The notes beneath the pieces are model-generated. The model had not been told where the DNA came from and did no database searches. It saw only the letters and a list, made by a program, of their open reading frames with translations. From positions 62,001 to 126,000 of the forward strand of contig JAXMHQ010000004.1 of assembly GCA_046346665.1 (NCBI GenBank): a stretch of 64,000 nucleotides of DNA, read 5' to 3'. Both the position numbers and the translations under genes were made by a program. Positions within the stretch are counted from its first letter, which is position 1; every line of letters begins with the position of its first letter. The stretch is from JAXMHQ01 sp046346665. GTDB lineage: Bacteria > Verrucomicrobiota > Verrucomicrobiia > Limisphaerales > JAXMHQ01. Shown here one piece after another: positions 17,130 to 24,577 of this stretch.

Positions 17130-18578
17130 CTACCCCCTGATCGCCCGCTCGTAAACGTCCACATACTGGCCCGCAGTCTTTTCCCACGAAAAATCCGATT
17201 CCATGCCGTTCCGACGGTAATACGCCAGCAGTTCCGGCTCGGCAAACAACGCCAGCGCTTTCCGAATGCTCTTGGCCAGCGATCCCGCCGTGTAATTCAA
17301 AAACTTGATCCCGTTGGCCCGGTCCGGATCCGCCGCTATATCTATAATGGTGTCGTCCAGCCCGCCAACGGCCCGCACGATCGGAACCGTCCCATACCGC
17401 AAACTATACATCTGGTTCAACCCGCAAGGCTCAAACCGCGACGGCATCAGGTAAAAATCCGACGCCGCCTCAATCTGGTGCGCATAGGCCGTGTCGTAGC
17501 CGATCCGGATGCACACCTTGCCCGGATACCGCTTCTGGAGCTGCTGAAATCCCTGCACAAACACCGCCGCGCCAACCCCCAGCAACGTGAATTGTATGTC
17601 CGCCCGCAACATCTCCTCGAGCGCGCCCAGCATGATGTCGACGCCTTTTTGCTCGACCAGCCTCGTGATGCATCCAAACAGCGGGATCGCCGCGTCCACC
17701 GTGAGCCCCAGTTCCGCCTGCAGATCCAGCTTGTTCGCCGTCTTGTTCTCCAAATTCTCGGCCGAGTAGGGGTGCTTGATGTAGCGATTGTGCGTCGTGT
17801 TCCATTCCTCGTAATCCACGCCGTTCAGAATCCCCGTCAACGCCCGCTGCCGGTGCCGCAGCAAGCCGTCCAGCCCGCACCCGTAATCCTCGGTCGTGAT
17901 CTCGCGCGCATACCGCGGGCTCACCGTCGTCACCACGTCGCTGTAAGCGATCCCGGCCTTCATACAGTTCATCCGGCCGTAGAACTCCAGGCCGTTCGGA
18001 TTGAAAAAGTCCCAGGGCAGGTTGGTCAGAGGATATTGCGCCGCGGAAAATGTGCCCTGGTAGGCGAGGTTGTGAATCGTGAAACAGGTCCCCGGCGCCG
18101 TCCCCCACCCTGACACCAGCTTCTCATGCTGCAACAGCAGCGGCACCAACCCGGACTGCCAGTCGTGCGCATGAACGACCTCCGGCTGCCAGTCCAGCCC
18201 CCGCGCCAGTTGCACCACCGCTTTCGAGAAAAAGATGAAACGCTCCGCGTTGTCCGCGTAATCGCCGGATTCGCCCGTGTATAATTCCGACCTTGAATAA
18301 AACGCGGGTTGCTCGATGAAATAAATCTTCAGCCGCGGCTCCTGGTCCATTTCCAGGACTTCGCCCGCCACCCGCCGCGATGCCAGCAAAATGTCCAGCT
18401 TCAGCCCCGACGGCTGGATCGCCGGGAATTTCGCGCGCACCCCGTGATACAGCGGCGTCACGATCCGCACCTCGTGCCCCGACCGCGCCAGCGCTTTCGC
18501 CAGCGACCCGACCATGTCCGCGAGCCCGCCCGTCTTCGAGTAGGGATGCACCTCGCTGCTGGCCAGGAGAATTCTCAT
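17130..18578 (-). CDS. glgA: Glycogen synthase (ADP-glucose type, GT5)
   Basis: The protein has 482 residues, normal for GlgA. The N-terminal KTGGLADM motif (K15) binds ADP-glucose. HAHDWQSGL, the LVEQKGVDIML segment and the C-terminal ...PSRFEPCGLNQMYSLRYGTVPIVRAVGGLDDTI block are diagnostic for GT5. It elongates alpha-1,4-glucan in the cytoplasm. It lies 43 bases downstream of serS on the same strand and may share its transcript. No other glycogen genes are in the window. Confidence 0.97.
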   Translation of the reverse strand: MRILLASSEVHPYSKTGGLADMVGSLAKALARSGHEVRIVTPLYHGVRAKFPAIQPSGLKLDILLASRRVAGEVLEMDQEPRLKIYFIEQPAFYSRSELYTGESGDYADNAERFIFFSKAVVQLARGLDWQPEVVHAHDWQSGLVPLLLQHEKLVSGWGTAPGTCFTIHNLAYQGTFSAAQYPLTNLPWDFFNPNGLEFYGRMNCMKAGIAYSDVVTTVSPRYAREITTEDYGCGLDGLLRHRQRALTGILNGVDYEEWNTTHNRYIKHPYSAENLENKTANKLDLQAELGLTVDAAIPLFGCITRLVEQKGVDIMLGALEEMLRADIQFTLLGVGAAVFVQGFQQLQKRYPGKVCIRIGYDTAYAHQIEAASDFYLMPSRFEPCGLNQMYSLRYGTVPIVRAVGGLDDTIIDIAADPDRANGIKFLNYTAGSLAKSIRKALALFAEPELLAYYRRNGMESDFSWEKTAGQYVDVYERAIRG

Positions 18579-18621
18579 CGCTCCAAACCTCGCCCGGCCC
18601 CGCAGGATGCCGCTCCCCAGC

Positions 18622-19935
18622 TCATGCGGCGCCGCCCGGGCGAAGTCGATCGGTCCCCAGCAACGGCTGCAGGGCCTCGGGAATCAGCACCGAACCGTCC
18701 GCCTGCTGGAACGTCTCCAGCAACGCCACAAACAACCGCGCCAGCGCCGTGCCGCTCCCGTTCAAAATGTGCGGAAACCGGTTCTCGCCGCCCTCCGACT
18801 TGAACCGCAAATTCATCCGGCGCGCCTGGAAATCCTCGCAGTTCGACACGCTCGACACCTCGAGATAACTCCCCTGCCCCGGCGCCCACACCTCGATGTC
18901 GTACGTCTTTGCGCTCGCAAAGCCCATGTCGCCCGTGCACAGCAGCACCACCCGGTAATGCAGCCCCAGCAATTGCAGCACGCGCTCCGCGTCGGCCAGC
19001 ATCGCCTCGTGCTCCGCGTAGCCGTCCTCCGGCTTCACTATCTTGATCAGCTCCACCTTGTCGAACTGGTGCACCCGGATCATCCCGCGCGTGCCCACGC
19101 CCGCCGCGCCCGCTTCCCCGCGAAAACACGGAGTGTACGCGCAATACTTGATGGGCAATTGCGACTCCTTCAGGATCTCCTCCCGGTGAATGTTCGCCAC
19201 CGGCGTCTCCGCCGTCGGAATCAAAAACAAACTCCCCAGCTTGTCCGCCGCGTTCCCCTCCGCCACGCCGTAATACTGGTCCTTGAACTTCGGAAACTGC
19301 CCCACGCCCACCAGGCATTGCTCGCCCACCATGAACGGCGGCGACACCTCCGTATACCCGTGCTTGCCCGTGTGCAAATTCAACAGCAACTGGATCAAAG
19401 CCCGCTCCAGCCGCGCGCCCCAGCCCGTATACAACAGGAACCCCGCCCCCGACAGCTTCGCCGCCCGCGCAAAATCCACCAGGCGCAGACTCTCGCACAA
19501 TTCAACATGCGTCTTCGGCTTGAATTCATACGCCCGCTTTTCGCCGTGCGTCCGAATCACCGGGTTGTCTTCCGCACTCTTCCCCAGGGGCACCGTGTCG
19601 TGCGGCAAATTCGGCACCTGCAGCATCAACGCGTCCCGCGCCGCATCCACCGACTTCACCTCCGCGTCCAGCGCCGCGATCCGGTCCCCCATCTCCCGCG
19701 TCTCCTTCTTCCGCGCCTCCGCTTCCTCCACTTTCTTCTGCCCCATCAACGCCCCGATTTCCTTCGACACCTTGTTCCGCTGGGATTTCAACACCTCCAC
19801 CTCCGCCAGCAGCTTCCGGCGCTTCTCGTCCTCCGCCAGGATCCGGTCCACCAGCGCCTCGTCCCCGGCCCCGCGAGCCGCAAGACGCTGCCGAACCTGG
19901 TCCGGCTTCTCACGAATTATTTTGATGTCCAGCAC
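18622..19935 (-). CDS. serS: Seryl-tRNA synthetase
   Basis: A GTG start at 19935 (reads V/M-LDIKIIREKPDQV) matches the family N-terminus and gives 437 residues. The upstream open frame is repeat-derived. The N-terminal coiled-coil arm covers about 30-105. Class II motif 2 is CFRGEAGAAGVGTRGMIRVHQF and motif 3 is LNGSGTALARLFVALLE. It charges tRNA-Ser. It lies 118 bases downstream of bshA, separated by repeat arrays, so it may have its own promoter. Confidence 0.97.
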   Translation of the reverse strand: MLDIKIIREKPDQVRQRLAARGAGDEALVDRILAEDEKRRKLLAEVEVLKSQRNKVSKEIGALMGQKKVEEAEARKKETREMGDRIAALDAEVKSVDAARDALMLQVPNLPHDTVPLGKSAEDNPVIRTHGEKRAYEFKPKTHVELCESLRLVDFARAAKLSGAGFLLYTGWGARLERALIQLLLNLHTGKHGYTEVSPPFMVGEQCLVGVGQFPKFKDQYYGVAEGNAADKLGSLFLIPTAETPVANIHREEILKESQLPIKYCAYTPCFRGEAGAAGVGTRGMIRVHQFDKVELIKIVKPEDGYAEHEAMLADAERVLQLLGLHYRVVLLCTGDMGFASAKTYDIEVWAPGQGSYLEVSSVSNCEDFQARRMNLRFKSEGGENRFPHILNGSGTALARLFVALLETFQQADGSVLIPEALQPLLGTDRLRPGGAA

Positions 19936-19985
19936 GCGCGAATTATACAAACGCCCGGATTGAGGGCAAGGTGGAACGCAGAAAC

Positions 19986-20076
19986 AGTCGAGAGTCGAGG
20001 GCGTCGGCAGGCTGGAGGTCAGGCTCTCGACCCTCGACCGCCCTTTCTGCATTCTACATTCTGCCTTCTGCCTTCC
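19986..20076. repeat. Two heptamer arrays at the bshA/serS junction
   Basis: GTCGAGAGTCGAGGG at 19986-20001 and its inverse CTCTCGACCCTCGACC at 20022-20039 form one inverted pair of a TCGAGRG heptamer. A second heptamer (ATTCTGC/ATTCTAC/CTTCTGC) runs from 20045 to 20076 and contains the stop codon and last few codons of bshA. Confidence 0.7.
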
Positions 20077-21208
20077 CAATACACCTCCGATACAATTCCT
20101 CATACTTAGGCACAATCGCCCCCGCCGAAAACTTCTCCACCGCACGCCGCTGCGCCGCCTCCCCCATCCGCTGCCGCCGCCCCCGGTCCCCCAGCAACCC
20201 ATCCACCGCCGCCGCCAGCTCGTCCGGGTTGTCCGACCCCACCAACTGCCCCGTCACCCCGTCGTCCACCAGCTCCGGGATCCCGCCCACCCGCCGCGCC
20301 ACGCTCGGACACGAAAAACACATCGCCTCCAATATGCTCAAACAAAAACTCTCGGTCTCCGACGTGTACAAACACAAATCCGCCACCTGCAGGTAATCCT
20401 CGATCTGCCGGATCTTCTCCAGCACCAGCACCTTCTCCTGGATGTGCAACAACCGGACGTCCGACGCAAATGGCCCGAAATCGTCCCCCGCCAGGATCAC
20501 CAGCCGGAACGGCAGGCCCGTCTTCAGCCGCGCCACAGTCTCCAGCAGCAAATCAATCCGCTTCAGCGGACGCAAATTCGACGAGTGCAACAGCACCAAC
20601 TCGTCCTCCTTCAACCCCAGTTCCTCCCGCACCTGCCGCGCCGGCCGCTGCGGCGCCCGCGGCGTGAAAAAATTGTGAATCACGTCCACCGGCTTCTCAT
20701 ACCCGAACAAATGCCGCGTCTCGTCGCACAAAAATTGCGACACGGTCGTCACCGCGTCGGAATGATTCAGCGCATGCCGGATCGCCGGCTCGTAATCCCG
20801 GTCCCGACCCAGCAGCGTTGTGTCGGTCCCGTGCAAGGTCGTGATCACCCGCGGCCGCATCGACTCCGGCAGCATCGACCTCGCCAGCACCGCCGCGGTC
20901 GCGTGCGGCACGGCGTAATGCACGTGCAACACGTCCAGCCGATGGTCCCGGCTCACTTCGGCCATCCGAACCGACAACGGAAGCGTGTAATCCGGATACT
21001 TGAAAAGCCCGTAATGACTCACGCCGACCGGATGAAAAAACAGCCGGGGCGCCTGCAGCGGCAGCCGGAACGGCCGCTCGTAGCTGATGAAATGCACCTC
21101 GTGCCCCCGCTCCGCCAGCTCCTCCCCGAGCGCCGTCGCCAGGATCCCGCTGCCGCCCACCGTCGGATAACACGCGATCCCCACCCGCAATGGACGCTCG
21201 CTGCTCAT
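20054..21208 (-). CDS. bshA: BshA-type GT4 glycosyltransferase (N-acetylglucosaminyl-malate synthase)
   Basis: The protein has 384 residues from MSSERPLRVG. The N-terminus carries the BshA-like CYPTVGGSGILATALGEELAERGHEVHFIS, and LHVHYAVPHATAA and HNFFTPR are typical of the family. The GT4 nucleotide-sugar site is TSETESFCLSILEAMCFSCPSVARRVGGIPELV. In the known pathway BshA joins GlcNAc from UDP-GlcNAc to L-malate. bshB1 lies one base upstream. The final residues (GKAEGRM) and the TAG stop are encoded by a heptamer repeat array, so the C-terminus may be recently remodelled. A generic GT4 role is the alternative, but the partner genes make BshA much more likely. Confidence 0.88.
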   Translation of the reverse strand: MSSERPLRVGIACYPTVGGSGILATALGEELAERGHEVHFISYERPFRLPLQAPRLFFHPVGVSHYGLFKYPDYTLPLSVRMAEVSRDHRLDVLHVHYAVPHATAAVLARSMLPESMRPRVITTLHGTDTTLLGRDRDYEPAIRHALNHSDAVTTVSQFLCDETRHLFGYEKPVDVIHNFFTPRAPQRPARQVREELGLKEDELVLLHSSNLRPLKRIDLLLETVARLKTGLPFRLVILAGDDFGPFASDVRLLHIQEKVLVLEKIRQIEDYLQVADLCLYTSETESFCLSILEAMCFSCPSVARRVGGIPELVDDGVTGQLVGSDNPDELAAAVDGLLGDRGRRQRMGEAAQRRAVEKFSAGAIVPKYEELYRRCIGKAEGRM

Positions 21209-21209
21209 G

Positions 21210-21950
21210 TCAGAATTGCCGCGCCGATCCATCCAGCCGCCCCAGCGATCCAATCACCGGCGGATCGTTCGGAAACAAGACCATCGCATGACCCACCCCC
21301 GCCCGCAGCCCCCGCACCCGCGCCCGGCCCAACTGCAGTTCCACATAACTCTTCGCCGCCGTCTGGCTCGCGTGCGCTTCCATCGATTCCACCCAGGCCG
21401 ACAAAATTTCCGGCGCCGAAATGTCCACGTAAATTCCCAGCTCCTCCGCCGGTTCGGCTTCGGGCGTCACCGCGTAATAATAAAGCTGCCCAAGCCGGTG
21501 CGGTTCCTGACGCCGCAATTCCTTCACGCCCCCATACCGCGCCACGCGGCATGCGTCCCGCACAATCCGGCCGAGCCGCGCATGGTCCGGATGCTGGTTT
21601 TCGACCAAACTCGGTGCCAGCACCATCCGCGGCCGATGCCGCCGGATCAACGCCGCCACCGCCAGAATGTGCTCCGACCGGATCTCCAGCCGGGAATCTC
21701 CATCCAGTTCCAAAAATTCAATTGTCGCCCCCAGCCGCCGCGCCCCCGCGCGCGCCTCCCGGACACGCTGGTTGGGCGTGCCCCGGCTTCCCGCTTCGCC
21801 CCGCGAACACACGACGAAATGCGCGCGCCGCCCCGACGCCGTCTCCAGCGCCACGACCCCGCCGCATCCAAATTCGATGTCGTCCGGATGCGCCCCAAAC
21901 ACCAGCAGCGACCCGTCCGCCTCAACTCTCGATTTCTGTCCACGCTTCAT
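21210..21950 (-). CDS. bshB1: BshB1-type PIG-L deacetylase of bacillithiol synthesis
   Basis: The protein has 246 residues from MKRGQKSRVE. The zinc-binding AHPDD motif is at 20-24 (VFGAHPDDIEFGCGG), and the second metal/base motif is VENQHPDHARLG. SRGEAGSRGTPNQRVREA and the YYYAVTPEAEP segment match BshB1. It removes acetate from GlcNAc-malate to give GlcN-malate in the cytoplasm. Its start lies inside the end of the BshC-like gene (29-base overlap) and its stop is one base from bshA, so all three are translated together. Confidence 0.9.
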   Translation of the reverse strand: MKRGQKSRVEADGSLLVFGAHPDDIEFGCGGVVALETASGRRAHFVVCSRGEAGSRGTPNQRVREARAGARRLGATIEFLELDGDSRLEIRSEHILAVAALIRRHRPRMVLAPSLVENQHPDHARLGRIVRDACRVARYGGVKELRRQEPHRLGQLYYYAVTPEAEPAEELGIYVDISAPEILSAWVESMEAHASQTAAKSYVELQLGRARVRGLRAGVGHAMVLFPNDPPVIGSLGRLDGSARQF

Positions 21951-22698
21951 CGGAATTCTCAATCGTGTCACGGTTGACAAACGTAATACCCGGCGCGTCC
22001 TCCCGGCGCAAGTAAGCCTGCTCGCCCGCCCCCGCCACATAATGCGTGCAGTGCACCACCGATTGCATCCACCGCAACCGCGTGTCGCGCGCCGGGCTGA
22101 TTTGCTCCTTCGCCACCGCCGCCGGCGGCAATTCCCGGAATACATCCCCGCCCTCGTGCAGCTTCAACACGCCCCCCACCCGCCGCGCCCTCACCACCTC
22201 CCCCTCGAACGGAACATCCACATAACAATCCTCCACCTCGCACGCGGCCAGCCGCACGGCCGGATCCCCCGATCGCACCACGCGCACACCGCGCAACAAT
22301 CCCATCGCCTCGTAACTCTTCAGGCAGAACTCGGCCACCGTCCCCGCCCGGATCCCGCGGAACAACTCAATCAACGGCCGCTCCACGTAATTCGGCAATT
22401 GCAGCAGCGTCTTTTCCTGCCAGCCGGACGGAACCCGCTTCAGGTACAACGGCGAAAATTTCCGCTGCAGCTTGTTTTCAAACGTGAAATTCAACACCGC
22501 CGGCTCGCGGGTCGCCCGATGCCGCAGGATCGTCCGGGTCTCCCGCGGATCGTGGTCGCTGTCATGAAAGAAGAAAACAATGCTGCCCCCGATCTCCGAT
22601 TGCAGCCGCCGCGCCGTGTGAATCTTGGCCGCCAGGAAGCGCCGCGGAAAAAACCCGCACGGCTGCTGGCCGAAACAAATGACCGGCGCGGCGCTCAT
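21922..22698 (-). CDS. Short BshC-like protein (candidate cysteine-adding enzyme)
   Basis: The start at 22698 overlaps the symporter stop (ATGA) and gives 258 residues, about half a normal BshC (~540). Three BshC-like blocks survive in order. GQQPCGFF at 10-17 corresponds to the N-terminal GQQ.GL.. loop. FFFHDSDHD at 42-50 corresponds to the '.SEDHD' nucleotide-site motif. THYVAGAGEQAYL at 218-230 corresponds to the 'yv.GPgE.aY' motif. Between them PNYVERPLIELFRG is unfamiliar, and the long coiled coil of BshC is absent. BshC adds cysteine to GlcN-malate, and its position just upstream of bshB1/bshA fits the missing third step. A divergent non-catalytic relative remains possible. Confidence 0.6.
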   Translation of the reverse strand: MSAAPVICFGQQPCGFFPRRFLAAKIHTARRLQSEIGGSIVFFFHDSDHDPRETRTILRHRATREPAVLNFTFENKLQRKFSPLYLKRVPSGWQEKTLLQLPNYVERPLIELFRGIRAGTVAEFCLKSYEAMGLLRGVRVVRSGDPAVRLAACEVEDCYVDVPFEGEVVRARRVGGVLKLHEGGDVFRELPPAAVAKEQISPARDTRLRWMQSVVHCTHYVAGAGEQAYLRREDAPGITFVNRDTIENSDEAWTEIES

Positions 22699-24410
22699 TC
22701 CGAGGTCCCGGGCAGCCGGGATTGCCGCGGCTGCAGCCACTGGATGGCCTGGCTCAGCGCCACGCAACCCGCACAGCCCGCAAGGTTGTACCAGAGATAT
22801 CCGATGCGGTCATGATAGCAGAAATGCAGCACCAGGACCAGCGCCTGCGAAATCAATGCCGCCCAGAACACCGCCGTCCCGCCGATTCGCCTCAGGAAAA
22901 ACGCCACCAAAAACAATCCCAGCAGCACACCATAAAAGATCGACCCCACAATGTTGATCGCCTGGATCAAATTGTCCGCCAAACTCGCGAACAGCGCGAA
23001 CGCAATCGCCACCATCCCCCACCCCAGCGTGAACCACTTCGACGCCGCCACGTAATGCGCATCCGGCGCCTCCCGCCGCACCAGGTGCCGGTAAACGTCC
23101 ACCGTCGTCGTCGCCCCCAGCGCGTTCAATTCCGCCGCCTTCGACGACAGCGCCGCCGCCAGAAACGCCGCGATTAGCAGCCCGATTAACCCATGCGGCA
23201 TCTGCGACAGCACAAACGTGATGAAAATAAAATCCGAATCCTTCGGGTCGATCGACGGATCCACCTCGCGCAACGCCGCCGCCGCGCGCGCCCGCAGCGA
23301 ATCCGCATCTTTTTCCAGCACCAGCACCCGCTCGCGCGCCCCCGTCGCCGCTGCCGCATCCCCCGCCCTGCGCGCCTCCAGCCATCGCCCCAGCGCCGCC
23401 TGCTTCTCCGACTGAATCCGCCCGAACTCCTCCTCCAGCCCGCGCAACCGCCCCGACGCGTCCTGCCGGACCGCGGATTCCCAGGCGACCTGGTTGAAAA
23501 ACACCGGCGGCCGGTCGAACTGGTAGAAGACAAAAACCAGCACGCCCAGCAGCAGGATGCTGAACTGCATCGGGATTTTGAACAGCGCGTTGAACATCAG
23601 CCCCAGCCGGCTTTCCCGCAGCGATTCACCCGAGAGATACCGCTGCACCTGCGACTGGTCCGCGCCGAAATAGGAGAGCTGCAAAAAAAATCCGCCCAGC
23701 AACCCCGCCCACAGCGTGTAGCGATGCCGCGGGTCGGTCGAAAAATCCACTGCCTGCAGTTTGCCGAATTCTCCCGCGATCCCCGCAATCTCCGGCACCG
23801 TCGCCGTTCGATGCAGCCGCAGACACACCGTGATGAATGCCGCCGCCATCCCGCAAAAAATCACCGCCAATTGATATTTCTGGGTCAGGTTCACCGCCTC
23901 GCTGCCGCCCAGCACGGTGTAAATCACCACCAGGATTCCCGTCAGCAAAATCGTCGTTCGCAACGACCACCCCAGCGTCGTCGACAGGATGATTGCAGGC
24001 GCGTAAATCGTAATCCCCGCCGCCAATCCACGCTGCAACAGGAACAACCCCGCCCCCAGCAACCGCGTCCGCGAATCAAACCGGCGCCCCAGATACTCGT
24101 AAGCCGTGAACAAGTTCAGCCTCCGGTACAAAGGCAGAAACACGATCGAAATCAGTATCAGCGCAAACGGCAGCCCGAAGTAAAACTGCACAAACCCCAG
24201 CCCGTCCCGGTAACCCTGCCCCGGCGTCGAGATAAACGTGATCGCGCTCGCCTGCGTCGCCATCACCGACACCCCGATCGTCGCCCAGTTGGTCCGCGGA
24301 TCGCCCTTGAAATATTCGTGAAGATTCCGCCGCCCCAGCGTCCGCCAGATCCCGAAGGCCGCAATGCCCACCAGGATCGAAATGAGGACGGCAAAATCCA
24401 GCCGGTTCAT
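22695..24410 (-). CDS. Sodium/solute symporter (SSS family)
   Basis: The protein has 571 residues from MNRLDFAVLISILVG. About 13 hydrophobic segments are present, with SSS signatures GVSVMATQASAITFISTPGQGY in the N-terminal part and YTVLGGSEAVNLTQKYQL later. A large hydrophilic, partly coiled insert at about 325-400 (RLRGLEEEFGRIQSEKQAAL) is unusual for the family. The substrate is unknown. It is coupled by ATGA overlaps to the mini membrane protein upstream and the BshC-like gene downstream, which suggests uptake of a thiol-pathway substrate or breakdown product. That is inference from context. Confidence 0.9.
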   Translation of the reverse strand: MNRLDFAVLISILVGIAAFGIWRTLGRRNLHEYFKGDPRTNWATIGVSVMATQASAITFISTPGQGYRDGLGFVQFYFGLPFALILISIVFLPLYRRLNLFTAYEYLGRRFDSRTRLLGAGLFLLQRGLAAGITIYAPAIILSTTLGWSLRTTILLTGILVVIYTVLGGSEAVNLTQKYQLAVIFCGMAAAFITVCLRLHRTATVPEIAGIAGEFGKLQAVDFSTDPRHRYTLWAGLLGGFFLQLSYFGADQSQVQRYLSGESLRESRLGLMFNALFKIPMQFSILLLGVLVFVFYQFDRPPVFFNQVAWESAVRQDASGRLRGLEEEFGRIQSEKQAALGRWLEARRAGDAAAATGARERVLVLEKDADSLRARAAAALREVDPSIDPKDSDFIFITFVLSQMPHGLIGLLIAAFLAAALSSKAAELNALGATTTVDVYRHLVRREAPDAHYVAASKWFTLGWGMVAIAFALFASLADNLIQAINIVGSIFYGVLLGLFLVAFFLRRIGGTAVFWAALISQALVLVLHFCYHDRIGYLWYNLAGCAGCVALSQAIQWLQPRQSRLPGTSE

Positions 24411-24577
24411 GAAGTGAACTCGGTCAACGCGACCAGGAATATCAGCCACGCCCCAAACCACGCCGCCACCAGCCAGTAAACCCCGCCCCACGTCCGCGGC
24501 CACGGCAGCCCCGGCCCTCCCGCCGCCGGCTTCGACCCGGCTTCCTCGGCCACCGCGCTGGCTTGCGTCGCCCTCAT
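24407..24577 (-). CDS. 56-residue single-helix membrane protein between PIG-L protein and symporter
   Basis: It begins MRATQASAVAEEAGSKPA and has one membrane helix (about 31-50, WGGVYWLVAAWFGAWLIFLV). Both ends overlap neighbours by 4 bases: its ATG overlaps the PIG-L stop and its stop overlaps the symporter start. Double coupling argues that it is translated. It is probably an accessory subunit of the symporter, by analogy with small proteins paired with SSS carriers. No known family is recognised. Confidence 0.6.
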   Translation of the reverse strand: MRATQASAVAEEAGSKPAAGGPGLPWPRTWGGVYWLVAAWFGAWLIFLVALTEFTS

